NCBI RefSeq assembly: GCF_000760515.2
Contig: NW_013546556.1
Location: 1 to 47,525 of the forward strand
Direction: 5' to 3'
Length of the DNA: 47,525 bases
Source: Mitosporidium daphniae
Taxonomy: Eukaryota; Microsporidia
In this document: positions 9,662 to 20,991 of the stretch, piece after piece
Numbering within the stretch: position 1 is the stretch's first letter
Layout: every line of letters begins with the position of its first letter
Notes under the pieces: generated by a model
What the model saw: only the letters and a program-made list of their open reading frames with translations
Database searches by the model: none
What the model was told of the DNA's origin: nothing
Made by a program: the position numbers and the translations under genes

Positions 9662-11386
9662 TTATGCAAGTGCCACAGTGGGTGGCGATCGGCTTGCTTG
9701 TCGTCCCCTTCTAAATAAAGACGCCATTGAAGAGAGCCACTTTGAAAGTACAAATCGGATCCTTTTGAAAAAAGACACACGGCGCTCGACATTTTGATCC
9801 TCTGTGCAAGTATTGTCGTTGAGCTCTTTTTCTTCCAAGGCACGCTTTAGCGAATTATAGCAGTCAAATTTGCACATGGGACAGGATGATGCTCTATTAA
9901 CGAGCCATGCATCGATGCATTCTGGGTGGAAGATGTGCTGGCAAGGCAATTCCCTTACTTTTGATTTGATTGAAAAATCTTCAATACAAATGGGACACAT
10001 GTCGTTGAACAATATGGGAGACGTTGGTTTTCCAGAAGAAAAGTAATAAAGTGAGCTCCTTATCGTTTTCATAAGCCATGATGAGGTAGATCGTACCGAC
10101 GGTGCGGGCGAGGCCACAGTCGCTGCAGAGTTGTTGCCTGCAGACGTGGTGCCAGACCGTGAAGTAGAGGTGGACCTGATGCGTTGGCCATTCTCGATCG
10201 GATTATCGATGTTTGAATTGATATCGACAATGTTAATGGTAGTCGAGGTATTTTGGATGCGCGACTCCAGCGTGATGGGCGCGCTGGATTGACTGCCATC
10301 ATCCACACCGCTGTGTGTATTCAGAAACACTGCATCGTCTGGAGTGGAAGATCTTTTTCTCAAGCCGCTTTGCACGTTTTCCAAGTCTCCGTATACACGG
10401 ATGGGAAGATATCGCAAATATGCTTCTGGAAGAACCTGTTGTTGCTGGAACCCGGTCTCGGTGTTTCCACCTTGGCCTTGCTGGTGCCCCCTTGAATGGA
10501 AAAAGTAAAAATGAAGAACGATGGAGGTGATGAAGGAAACTGCCAACAGCACCACGACAACCAAAAGCGCAAATTCAAGCACCCCCAAATTTCTACTTGC
10601 ATCTAGCCCTGTGACAAGAGTTGCCCTCAGCCAAGCATCATCCTGGGAATGGTTAACGGGGGCAGAATCGGAAACGGCAGCAAACGAGGTAACGTTGCTG
10701 GCCGTCATGGTGGGCGAGCTATTGTTTAGCGTTGGCAAGCCGCCAGGCGGGACCGGAAGGATTCTATGCTGTCTATACCAATTGGTCAGGCTAAGCAGCG
10801 TTTCTCCGATTCCCGTTGCCACTGAAAAGACAACCAGTCTTGACTTTATGCCCTTGAGCAAGATATCTTGATCCGTAGGTAATATCGGTCCAATTAGGAT
10901 GATCCCAACCACAGAAGGGATGCGCTGCGCCATCATTAACTTGCGGTCAATGGAACAGTTTCCGCTCATCTCCATCAACACAACAATTTTGGAATTCTGT
11001 TCCGACGGCGAAAATAGGATTTTAGTGGAGACATTATTATTTGCCGATGTCGTCGTAAAAATCGATTGTTCCAATGGCTCGCAGCCATCGAGCGGAGAAA
11101 ACGGGATCAGCTCACCAACCACGTTTCCGTCAGAATGCTCGTCATCGTTATTATCTTCGTTCTCGGGCCCATTTACAAAGTCTAGTGTCGACTCGGAATC
11201 GACCTGAGAGATGCCAGAAAACGAAGATGAAATTGCAGAGATGATTGGAACTGCATCCATGAGGGTCGCATTTACCGGCTGCTTATCTATGCCGGGGATG
11301 ACCGATTCGATCCTGATGAAAGAGCGAGAATAGACGTGAGCCACCGATAACAGCAGAAAGCTAACAAATAATAAAATTTTCTTCAT
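9662..11386 (-). CDS. PA-TM-RING type E3 ubiquitin ligase
   Basis: This is a membrane-bound ubiquitin ligase of the Goliath/RNF13/RMR type, acting in endosomes or vacuole sorting. ATG 11386 opens a signal peptide (MKKILLFVSFLLLSVAHVYS). A lumenal region follows that resembles a protease-associated domain (VLMEMSGNCSIDRKLMMAQ). Next come one membrane helix (FALLVVVVLLAVSFITSIV), a Ser-rich linker, and a RING-H2 finger: CPICIEDF, LPCQHIFHPECIDAWL and SCPMCK. All eight zinc ligands (C3H2C3) are present. The frame is uninterrupted for about 574 residues. In-frame ATG 11386 was preferred over upstream starts because it begins the signal peptide. Confidence 0.85.
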   Translation of the reverse strand: MKKILLFVSFLLLSVAHVYSRSFIRIESVIPGIDKQPVNATLMDAVPIISAISSSFSGISQVDSESTLDFVNGPENEDNNDDEHSDGNVVGELIPFSPLDGCEPLEQSIFTTTSANNNVSTKILFSPSEQNSKIVVLMEMSGNCSIDRKLMMAQRIPSVVGIILIGPILPTDQDILLKGIKSRLVVFSVATGIGETLLSLTNWYRQHRILPVPPGGLPTLNNSSPTMTASNVTSFAAVSDSAPVNHSQDDAWLRATLVTGLDASRNLGVLEFALLVVVVLLAVSFITSIVLHFYFFHSRGHQQGQGGNTETGFQQQQVLPEAYLRYLPIRVYGDLENVQSGLRKRSSTPDDAVFLNTHSGVDDGSQSSAPITLESRIQNTSTTINIVDINSNIDNPIENGQRIRSTSTSRSGTTSAGNNSAATVASPAPSVRSTSSWLMKTIRSSLYYFSSGKPTSPILFNDMCPICIEDFSIKSKVRELPCQHIFHPECIDAWLVNRASSCPMCKFDCYNSLKRALEEKELNDNTCTEDQNVERRVSFFKRIRFVLSKWLSSMASLFRRGRQASRSPPTVALA

Positions 11387-11537
11387 TGCCCTCGCCAACG
11401 TAATGCATGAATGCATTAATATTAAAAAGACAAGGGACAGCACCCAAATTTAGAAGTTTGAAGAATGATCACTCATTAGTAAATCTTAAAGCTTCTGTAT
11501 ATGTAATAAAGACAAGCTAAATTTTAAACTTTATTTG

Positions 11538-11576
11538 CATCCATCCATCCATCCATCCATCCATCCATCTATCCAC
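11538..11576. repeat. (ATCC)n tetranucleotide microsatellite
   Basis: About eight ATCC units run without interruption, then decay (ATCTATCC, ACCC). The tract ends roughly 13 bp before the alpha-SNAP start codon, so it lies in its 5' UTR or core promoter. The frame through it has no ATG and is not expected to be translated. Confidence 0.9.
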
Positions 11577-11588
11577 CCTCCCATAATA

Positions 11589-12702
11589 ATGCCACCCATT
11601 TCCTCATCTGCCCATGCTTCTCCGACTAAGCTAGCATCAAAGCCCTCTCCTTCGGGAAAGGCTTTGCTGGCCCAGGCAGAAGCAAAGTTCAATTCGTCAA
11701 AAAAAAGCTCAATTACCTGGTGGATATCCTCTCTCTTTTCTACTCGCATGTCAGAGGAAGATAATGTGGAGCAGGCTGCCGAATTGTTTGGACAGGCTGC
11801 CAATAGATTTAAAATCGACAAACTTTGTAAAGCCAACTTTTTATTGTAGGGAACGATGCGGGAAGCGCCTTTTTACGGATGGCCACTTGCAGTTCGATTA
11901 TTGGAGAGCGTGACGACGAGCTGTCTGCGCTTGTTTCGGCGGCCTCTTGCTTTAAAAAATCGGAATTTCCCCAAAAAGCAATTGATCCTCTAACTACAGC
12001 ATCGCTGGGATATCTTGAACGCGGACGGTTGCATACGGCGGCCAGACAATTTCGCGACCTTGGGGAGCTCTATGAAATTCTTGCTGGAAAGCCAATTGAA
12101 TCCGGGGACTATTTTACGCCATCAAGTGAACCTTTTTTTTTAAAGGCAATTGAGTTTTTTCAAAAGTCTTCCGATCTTTTTCTTGGCGAAGACGCGATTG
12201 CGTATGTTTTGCAGGGCTTATTTTAGAACGTCCAATGCGTGTTTGATCCGAGTTGGAATGCTTGCAGCACTTTGCAAGGACTTTCCTCTCGCCGTGCGAA
12301 CATTTGAAGAAATGGCGCGACAAAGCATTTCGCAGGCGCTTGCCAAATGGTCCGTCAAAGAACATTTGTTCCGAGCCTCACTGTGCATGCTTGCCAGCAG
12401 AGATTATGATGTACCGACGATTGCATAATATTTCCCATAGCTGACCTCTATTGAGAGAGCACATACGTCTGAGTACATCACTTTGGATTCTGGATTTTCT
12501 ATGTCGCTCGAGTGCGCTTTTGTCGCTGTATTTATTTCCTCTGATTTCGTAGGATATCATTAGCGCGTTGAAGGAGGACGATTTGGAGTCCTTTAATGCC
12601 ATAGTCTCCGAGTTTGACAAGATGTCTCCGTTTGATGCATGGAAGTCTGCGCTTCTTCTACTGATTAAGCAGCGGTTTGACGAAACGGAGTCGCTCGCCT
12701 AG
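11589..12702 (+). CDS. SEC17: Alpha-SNAP (Sec17), SNARE disassembly adaptor
   Basis: This adaptor recruits the ATPase NSF/Sec18 to SNARE complexes so they can be recycled after membrane fusion. ATG 11589 leads into GKALLAQAEAKF and ELFGQAANRFKIDKL, the first TPR-like helices. Four introns (23, 25, 30 and 25 nt) join to NDAGSAFLRMATCS, ASLGYLERGRLHTAARQFRD, ASNACLIRVGMLAALCKDFP and the C-terminal EFDKMSPFDAWKSALLLLIK. The conserved late Leu-rich C-terminus that stimulates NSF is present. Length of about 300 residues is typical. A hydrophobic WWISSLF occupies the N-terminal membrane-contact loop. Confidence 0.9.
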
Positions 12703-12895
12703 TGTGTAAAAATAAACCCCAACATTCTCCACTTGACATGTTGATTTTTCAAGCCAAACCAACACAAGCAACGCAAAAATTAGCAAAGCTTGCTGGAAGC
12801 GTACACATCGCGTAGCACATGATTGCTTTTTGCAGCGAGAAGGACCCCGGTTTAAGGTTTGACATTGCACCTCTCAACAGCGTCCAAATAAAGAA

Positions 12896-14143
12896 ATGCG
12901 TGCAATAACTCCACTAATCAGTGGATGTGACATTTTTGAAGATATGAAATTGAGTCCATTTCACAGCATGCACGTTTCCCGTGACGCCCATATGACGCCG
13001 TTTTATGACTGGAGGCTTCCATTAAGCTTTTCACCAAATTTCTCTCCGCTTGAAGAGGCAAGAGAAGCCCGCCGAGGTGCGTTGATCTTCGATATTTCAC
13101 ATATGAACAGAATCTCAATCACAGGAAGGTCTGCAATTGCTCTGGTATCAAAAATTACAAGATCCAATGTTGAGATGAAGGATTTTTTTAGATACTCTCT
13201 GATTTTAAGTGACCATTGCTTCATCATCGACGATGCAATGATTCATGCCAGCCACAAACAAGTTCTGCTTGTCTGCAATGCCTCGCAAAAGCAGAGCGTC
13301 CATGCAAGGATACAAGAGACAATTTCGCAGTTGGCATTGCAGAATGAGTCCATACAATGGAAGGAGCACACAACACCTTCAATAGCCATCCAGGGTAAAA
13401 AATTCGCACTCACAAAAGGTCCAAAGGCAAAAGAAATTCTGCAAGATCTTGTTCAAAATAGTGAGAACATCTACTTTGGCCAAATTGCGCCGATTCCCGG
13501 TGTTGGGACACTTGCGAGGACTGGATATTCGGGAGAAGACGGCTTTGAGGTATCAAGTCCACTATCAAGCGTAGATTGCATTTGATGGTGTTGAACAGGG
13601 AGTTTCCTTTTGTGAACACGCCATTGGCAAATACCAGTTCCTAAAATGGGCTGGACTCGGAGCAAGAAATATCCTTCGATTAGAGGCGGGGCTACCGCTC
13701 TCTGGAGTGGATTTTTCTTCCAATCGACGCGGATCGTTGGCGGAATTCGTTACTCCAAAGCGAGCTGGTCTCTCCTGGGCCGTTAGTGAAATGTCAAGTG
13801 TCGAACTAGACGACCCGTATAAGAGAACAGGGTTCATTTTGGATTCGGTAATTCCGGCAAAGGGTAAGAATCTCTTGCTAATTGAGTTGGAATTTGAGTT
13901 TACTTTTCCCTTATCACTATAGAAGGTGCCCCCATCAACGAGCTGACGGGTCACAAAGTGGGCGAAATTACCTCAAGCTGTCCATCTCCAACATTGGGAA
14001 AGACAATAGCGATGGGATATCTTCACGTTTCTGCAAAAGGCCCGTTCGTGGTGCCTGTGGGCGCCTCTTTTTCTGCGCACGCGACAAAAGTCACGCTACC
14101 GTTTATACCGCACTCCTTTTATCGGAAATCACCTGCATCATGA
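12896..14143 (+). CDS. AMT: Aminomethyltransferase, glycine cleavage T-protein
   Basis: In mitochondria this enzyme moves the methylene group from aminomethylated H-protein to tetrahydrofolate, releasing ammonia. ATG 12896 is followed by LSPFHSMHVSRDAHMTPFYDW (first 19: LSPFHSMHVSRDAHMTPFY), then RRGALIFDISHM, DDAMIH and ARTGYSGEDGFE. Introns of 25 nt and about 60 nt join these to GARNILRLEAGLPLSG, GHKVGEITSSCPSPTLGKTI and VTLPFIPHSFYRK. The order matches GcvT across its full length. A second in-frame Met at about 12944 is an alternative start. It implies that H-, P- and L-proteins are encoded elsewhere in the genome. Confidence 0.93.
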
Positions 14144-14987
14144 CGCACCAATTGCTTGCTTTTTAAAATTAAAATTAATTTCCCTCACAAAGGCAACATC
14201 GGCATTCCCGATAATTAGATGGCAGTAGAAGGCTTAAAAACCGACCGGTATATCTTAAAAATGCTCTCAAGCGACATCAAAAGATGTGAAACGACAATCT
14301 CAACCCATATACTGCGGTAGCTTATGCAGCATCGACATTTGTTTTCTCATAAATTAAGGCAACATTGCATGGCTGCATATCCGTGTGTACTTCCATTTAT
14401 GTCCCTACTGTTACCTCTGGTATGATATCACATGNAAAGAGGATACCGATATCAAATGTTCATTTGAAGGTCCTTACAAATCTTCTATTAGACTCTTTAT
14501 TTTGTAAATGTTGCTATCCATCTTAATGGAGCTTTGGCTTTCAAAGCCCTGCTGATGACTGGAAAGTTTCATGGACTTTTTATATATTTTTGTTTTCTTT
14601 AAAGTGTATCAAATTCATAGTTGGCTTATCCGTAGCAGACATTGTCATCTGCACGCATTCGCGTTGTCCATAAAGCTTGTTTGTGTTCAACTTTGTTAGC
14701 CAGCAGAAGTTTCGATATCTTTGGCAATTTCTTGCATTAGGTGTGCTATTCTATTTTTAGCGCTTTTTCATCCAAATGATAAACCCCAATTCCGTGGCCC
14801 TTGCTGTCTATCCTATTGGCCGCATCGGAAAAATATCCAACAGCACCAATTTGGAATTTTGAAATATTTCTAATTTCGTAACATCCTCAATGATTGGTGT
14901 TTTCTCCGTCCAATGGCTGGCTTTAACACGTGCTTCTGCCATTACATTGCACGTTAAGTGTCCCAGGAAGGCATTTCAGCCTGATTG
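14144..14987. other. Long intergenic stretch with one N and weak coding traces
   Basis: This 844 bp interval is the largest gap without a secure gene and contains the window's only ambiguous base (14435). On the plus strand a frame from about 14219 reads MAVEGLKTDRYILKMLSSD. On the minus strand, ATG 14942 opens MAEARVKASHWTEKTPIIED, and a different frame near 14745-14860 holds IGAVGYFSDAANR followed by GIGVYHLDEKALK. None extends into a recognisable protein. The minus-strand ATG is 45 bp from the SWEET start, the head-to-head spacing seen for real genes here, so a small gene of about 45 codons is possible. No tRNA or transposon was identified. Confidence 0.3.
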
Positions 14988-15924
14988 ATGAATCTTGGAG
15001 AATATATGCTGTGCACATACCTTTCCGGGACGTTCGCCTTTTTTGCGATCGTCTTCACGCTGTATTTCTTTTTTCTAAAGATGTAAGTTGTTCAAATCGG
15101 TGATTGTAATAGGATATTTATCCGATCACTTTGCTCCAAACGTAAGCGAGAGAAGGGCGCCATCGATGCGCAATCGGCAAAGTTTGACGGATATCTTTTC
15201 TTTATGCCTGCAATGCTGCTTACAGCAACGTAAGTATTTCCCTTTTACTTTCAGCTGCGTTTTGTGGTTCTTTTATGGGATTGCCATTAGCGACAAAACA
15301 ACAATTTTTATAAATGTGGTCGGGTTTTTGATCTCAATGTATGCCATGTGCTTGTTATGCGGCATCTTGCCGACCGACAAACGGAGCCTGGTGATCTTGG
15401 GTGTGCAAACATTTGCCACCATTGCGATTTTGGTATGGGTACTGTGGTATGTCCAATGCGGCACACAGGGAAATGATTCACTATTGGGGATGATTGCTTG
15501 TGGCGGTTCGCTACTCGCCCTCGGCTGGCCGCTTTTACAATATTCTCACGGGGAAGGTACGGTGGAGAGCCTGAATAATGGCGTCAAAAAAAATGGCTTG
15601 AAGGCTTTCTCTGGTGCTGTTCTACTCAGAGCATCGCCGGAGCTGGCGGCATTTGCATCCTCGGTCTCTTGGGCCCTGTATGGGACAACCCTTGACTTTA
15701 ACATGAACATCATTTTGCCAAACATAATTTCAGCGCTTTTCTCGATAATGCAGCTGTTTAGACCAAAGGATGGCCGCCTTGTCAGGGTTGACCCGTCTGC
15801 TTGTGAGATCTCATCTGCCACTAAAGCCACCGAGGCCAACGATGCTGCAGATGAGATGCACATCATTCAAATGCCATACACTGTCGAGATTCGACCACAA
15901 ACTATTTCCGTGGGTGTACGATAG
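14988..15924 (+). CDS. SWEET (MtN3/saliva) sugar transporter
   Basis: This is a seven-helix facilitator that lets glucose or sucrose cross membranes down their gradient. ATG 14988 begins helix 1. A 30 nt intron (15083-15112) leads to a basic loop and [16 protein letters not shown] across a 25 nt intron (15230-15254). Each of the two MtN3 repeats shows its W-x-x-Y-G signature: CVLWFFYGI in the first and [10 protein letters not shown] in the second, with a [20 protein letters not shown] helix 7. The C-terminal tail is hydrophilic. The longest open frame starts downstream in a different reading of exon 1 and should be ignored in favour of the spliced model. Substrate and membrane are not determined by sequence. 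Confidence 0.85.
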
Positions 15925-16054
15925 TGGCCGATATGCGGACTCGCTGTATAAATGTGTAAATGTGTACATACGGATACCTGTGGGGTGTACAATTGCCTTC
16001 ACTAGGCTGCTTGATTGTCAATTCAAATTAATAAAATGTAAAAAAATTTATTTT

Positions 16055-19000
16055 ATGGATCCAGACGGGTGTTCCTCGCTACATGCAAACTTTTCCCTGC
16101 CCACGGTGCGGCACGAGGTAGCACTGCCAGAGGCGTGCACCCCTGAGCATGTGCCAAAATATGACCCCACTGCCACTTTGGAGAGCCCCGCAAGACGCTA
16201 TCCATTCACACTTGACCCGTTTCAGGCAATCTCAATTGCCTGCCTCGAGGCTAAGGAGTCGGTGTTGGTTGCCGCACACACGTCCGCTGGAAAGACAGTT
16301 GTGGCAGAGTATGCCATTGCCATGGCCCTGCGCGACCGGCAGCGCGTAGTCTATACGAGCCCCATAAAAGCACTTTCAAATCAAAAGTATCGCGAGCTGC
16401 TGGATGCTTTTGGCGACGTCGGGCTGATGACAGGAGATGTCACCATCAATCCTGCCGCGTCTTGCCTAGTGATGACGACCGAGGTGAGCTGAAAGTCTTA
16501 TGTGGTAGATATATCGCTCCATGCTGTACCGCGGCTCAGAAGTAATGCGAGAAGTGGCCTGGGTCATCTATGACGAGATTCACTACATGCGCGATAAGGA
16601 GCGTGGCGTGGTGTGGGAAGAGACAATTATTTTGACGCCGTCAAGTGTGCGTTTCGTTTTTCTTTCTGCGACGATTCCAAATGCATTGCAATTTGCCGAG
16701 TGGATCAGCGCGCTTCACAAGCAACCGTGCCATGTGGTTTACACAGAAATGCGACCAACCCCTTTGCAGCACTATGTCTTTGGGGCAAGTGGCGATGGCA
16801 TCCATCTTGTGCTCGATGAGCGCAAGAATTTCCGCGAAGATAACCTCGCCAAGGCACTGGCGGCGGTGGGCAGCCAAGAAAGTCGGTCTTCCACGGCCGG
16901 TTCTGATCTACAAAAGATAATACGGCTTATTATGGGCCGCGCTCTGCACCCGGCGATAGTTTTTTCTTTTTCGCGGCGCGAATGTGAAGCCAATGCCGTC
17001 CAAATGGCCGGGATGGACCTCAACACGGAAGACGAAAAAGATCTGGTGTCGCTCGTTTTTGCCAATGCGACAGAAGCTCTTTCAGAAGAGGATCGATCAC
17101 TACCGCAGATTGCCTCGCTATTGCCGCTGCTACGGCGCGGCATTGCACTGCATCACTCTGGGCTGTTGCCTGTGCTCAAGGAGGTCATCGAAATTCTCTT
17201 TCAGGAAAACCTGATAAAGATCCTCTTTGCCACAGAAACTTTTGCTATCGGGTTGAACATGCCAGCGCGAACGGTTGTCTTCACTGCGATCCGAAAATTT
17301 GATGGTGAAACCGTGCGGACGATCTCACCTGGCGAGTATATCCAAATGTCTGGTCGGGCAGGCCGCCGTGGTATCGATGCGCGAGGTGTTGTTATCCTGA
17401 TGATGAGCGAACGCGTGCAACCAGAACTTCTGCGTTCAATAATGTGTGGCAGCGCAGATCCGCTTCATTCTGCATTTAGGCTCTCATACAACATGGTGCT
17501 AAACATGATGCGACTAGAAGGGTTCCACCCCGAGGCCATGCTTGAGCGTTCCTTTATGCAGTTCCAAAATCGCAGTGCATTGCCGCTTCTTGCTGCCCGT
17601 GTTGAGGCGGCCGCAAGCGCTGCTGCCAATGCTGCTGCCGAGGCCTCTCGCTTTGTTTCTGGCTCCATTGATGCCCAATCACCTGCCATTGATACCCATT
17701 TGGACATCGTTGGCAGCTCCAGCGGCAATTTGCATCCGAATCCTTCTTCTGCGCTAGACATACCGGCAACAGGTGCAGTTGGACTCCCCTCGACACATGG
17801 CACCCTTGCGACAGAAAGCGAATCCATAGTCCAAGAGACTAAATGTGCTTCGGTCGATGTGTTGCTAAAAAGATTTGCAGCCACGGAGCAATTACGGACG
17901 GTGCGAGAGGAGATCCGCCGTCGTGTTTTTGATGCTAGCATTATTTTGCCATTCTTGCAGCCTGGCCGTCTTGTGCGAGTGCGTACAGAGAATAGCACGG
18001 GCGACTCTGGGGCATCATGGGGGGCAGTGTTGTCCACACACAAGATCAAGAGTGCACGGCCGCAAAACCTTTCTCCGTGGATCGTAGACGTCATGGTGAG
18101 CTCGGGTGAAGTTGTACCATTCTCTCTGGACCTTGTTGACAATATCTCTTCGATTCGCATGGTAATTCCTGGGGATCTCAAGTCTGCAGAGCAGCGTCAG
18201 CGGCTAGGCACGTCTATGACAGAGCTTTTTCACCAGTTTCCTAGCGAGAAAATTCCAGTGCTTTCTCCCACTGAAGACCTTGGGCTTGCCACTGATGGCG
18301 CCTTTATGCGCAGCGTTACCAAGCGTGATGCGCTTGAGCGCCGCGTACACCAATTATGCATTAGCGATGCAGAATTGGCTGCAGCGAGGGCGGTTGTGGA
18401 GGCCCGAGCAGAACTCGTAGCTGCGCAACGGACCCTGCATGCCGCAACCCTGGTCTCGCAGATGGATGATCTACGACGGCGGCGGCGCGTCCTCCGCCTT
18501 CTGGGCTTTACAGAGCCAGCAGGCGGCCTTTCTAACGCTGCCGCGGCCGATTTTATGTTGGAAACTCGAACATCCGATGTCGTCATCATCAAAGGACGTG
18601 TTGCATGTGAGATTTCCACCGGTGATGAGCTCGTATTGACCGAGCTGCTTTTCGCCGGTGTCTTCAATGCGCTGTCGGTGGAGGCAGCACTTGCTCTCCT
18701 TTCGTGTTTCGTTTGCGAGGAGAGAGCTCCAGAAGGCAGTGCTAGTGCTCTTCCAGAAGAACTGCGAGCACCTTATGCACAGCTTTTGGAGACAGCGCGA
18801 ACCGTAGCACGCACTTTGCGCATCGTCAGCGATGATGTTGCTGCTGATGGGGATAGCGAGCGTGCTTTATCGGAGCAGTTTCGTCCCACCCTTATGGAGG
18901 CGGTAATGTCGTGGGCACGTGGTGCCAAATTTGCCGTTGTCTGCAAAATTGCGGACAGTGTTTTCGAAGGCTCCATCATACGCACCATGAGACGGCTCGA

Positions 19001-19127
19001 GGAGCTGTTGCGGCAGCTCTGTCAGGCCGCAAAGACAATTGGATCTACCACGCTCGAAGTCAAGTTTGCCGAAGGCATCACGGCGATACGCCGTGACATC
19101 GTCTTTGCTAGCTCGCTTTATTTATAA
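16055..19127 (+). CDS. MTR4: MTR4 family DExH RNA helicase, exosome cofactor
   Basis: This helicase feeds nuclear RNAs to the exosome. ATG 16055 begins a short N-terminus. The core follows: AHTSAGKT (motif I), [15 protein letters not shown], the DEIH box in [18 protein letters not shown] (motif III), [14 protein letters not shown] and [10 protein letters not shown] (motif VI). The DSHCT end closes with [18 protein letters not shown]. One 25 nt intron (16484-16508) splits TTE from [13 protein letters not shown]. The arch/KOW region is shortened and an Ala/Ser-rich segment of about 90 residues lies before it. Full-length similarity favours Mtr4 over Ski2. The gene is GC-rich at third positions compared with its left-hand neighbours. 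Confidence 0.95.
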
Positions 19128-19206
19128 TATTGATCCCTCGCATCGGCAACGTACAAATACGCGATCCATTAAAATTCAAGCTTCTCGGCTGGTGGAATTT
19201 AATTTA

Positions 19207-20812
19207 ATGTACACATGGCTTGTCGGCCAGCGGCGTCATCCCTTCTGGGAGAAACAGCCTGTGGCACATACCCCTGTGGACCTGCTTGCGGTGAAGCCCG
19301 TTGATATTGGGAAACCCTTGGATGTCCAGCATGCAGCATCCTGTGCACTGCCGAATAAAGCTTTACATGCTAGGACAAGTGAATTGGCGATAAATGGCGA
19401 GCCACCTGTAATCGAAGGGCCCATTTCCGGGCTATACTGGTGCCGTCTCCATGTGGAAAATTCGGCAGAGCTAGCAGATATGGTTGGGCTTCTTGGCGAC
19501 CATTACGTGGAAGATTCTCCCAGTACGCTTCGATTTGCGTATTCGGCCGATTTTTTGCGCTGGGCACTGGAGGACTACGTCTTTGAGATGCCCACCACCG
19601 ATGCCTGCGGTGGGGGTGCAGAAAAAGACGACTCTTCTACGCCCAGCATATCGCGTCTGTGTTCCCATCCTGCACTTATTGTGGGCATTCGCGATAGCCA
19701 GATGACGCTTAAGGGATGCATTGCGGCTACACTGATGCCGATGCACATTGGAAAATCCACTGCAAAGATTGCGCTCGTAAATTTTCTTTGCGTGCATCGA
19801 GAATTGCGTGGCCATCAGCTGGCACCGCTTTTGATAAAGGAACTAACTCGGCTTGTTCATGCGGAATATGGTGTGTTCCAAGCGCTCTTTTCCACCGAAA
19901 GAATCCTTCCGGCGCCCGTTGCAACGTGCAGGTATGTGTGGCTGCTGTTTTCATTGTGTTGCTTCTATTGTTAAGCGTCTCTATGTTTCCGTGATAACTC
20001 TCTTCGCCACTTGGGGGCCGTTTGCTCCAAAATATCATTTCTCACCGCTAGATATTGGCATTATCCTCTGCGCGTATCCAGGCTCGTAGAGACAGGGTTC
20101 ATTTCAAAGTGCTCCGAGGCCACGCTTGCATACTTCAATACCAAATATGCACCGGAGCGGATTGTTGCCGGTATATCGCAGAGCGACTACTGCCTGCGTG
20201 CCTTCCGAGAACATACAGATGCCAAAGTGGCTGCTGAACTATTGGAAGCACATTTTGCCAAGCATTTTGAGTTTAGACCCGCCTTTGGCACCTCGCTTAT
20301 ACGGCGGCTGATGACTCAAAGGCCAGGAGTTATCTACTCGTATCTGCTGTTTCGCGAAGAAGTCTCGGTAGCTTTCGGCGCCATTTATGCCCTACCCTCT
20401 AAGGTTCTCAACAACAACGAAACCAAAGTTTCGGATGGCACTATTCCCGGCTGCGAGGACGAAATAGCACAATGTGAAGATAGCCGGCCAAATGCGACGA
20501 TAGACACTGAAGCAGAGGTAGAAACTATCCGCGTCGCATATCTCTATTACACCGCTTGGCGCGACGATGAGCATGCGGAACATTTGCTTAGGCATTTACT
20601 TGCGGAAGCCTATAAGCTGGGCTTCGATGTTTGCAACTGCCTCAATGCAGCTGGGGTTTCTGAAAGGCTGTTGGACGAGGGCTGCAAATTTTGGTCCGGT
20701 GATGGATTTCTAAGGTAGGCGTATCGTCATCCTTCCACGATTTAGGTATTATTTTTTCAACTTCAAGTCTCCCAAGCTCACGCCGGAAAAGATGCCTTTT
20801 CTGTTCGTATAG
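19207..20812 (+). CDS. NMT1: Glycylpeptide N-tetradecanoyltransferase (NMT)
   Basis: This enzyme adds myristate to N-terminal glycine of proteins such as Arf GTPases, driving membrane attachment. ATG 19207 gives MYTWLVGQRRHPFWEKQPV. Later blocks are LLGDHYVEDSPSTLRFAYS, IALVNFLCVHRELRGHQLAP and LIKELTRLVH. A 120 nt intron (19932-20051) joins ATCR to YWHYPLRVSRLVETGF. The C-terminal half holds GFDVCNCLN and WSGDGFLR, and a 31 nt intron leads to YYFFNFKSPKLTPEKM. The family normally ends a few residues later with an acidic or neutral carboxylate used in catalysis; here it ends PFLFV. The long intron is unusual for this genome. Confidence 0.93.
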
Positions 20813-20991
20813 GGGCGTCTTATCGCAAATCTGATAATAAAATTAACGTCACATATTAAATGGTCATCTTTGCACATTTGTTCCGCGACAAGGGACTCGT
20901 TTTCACAGACGCGGCGCTCGTGTGACACGCGATCCCATCCGGGCTATGGGGGGGGGGTTGGCCATAAATTTAATTAATTTATTTCAATTTG

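Noticed and set aside
11535-11588. Alpha-SNAP start inside the ATCC repeat (HPSIHPSIHPS...)
   Set aside because: The frame there begins with TTG, not ATG, and the repeat peptide is an artefact of the microsatellite; ATG 11589 is the first proper start.
14740-14870. Idea that the minus-strand segment GYFSDAANR is a remnant of an LTR-type element
   Set aside because: The likeness to an RNase H block is a few residues only, with no other element part or terminal repeat nearby; chance or a small host gene is as likely.
15770-16054. Extended N-terminus for MTR4 through the open frame upstream of ATG 16055
   Set aside because: It overlaps the SWEET coding end and has no helicase similarity; ATG 16055 starts a typical N-terminus.
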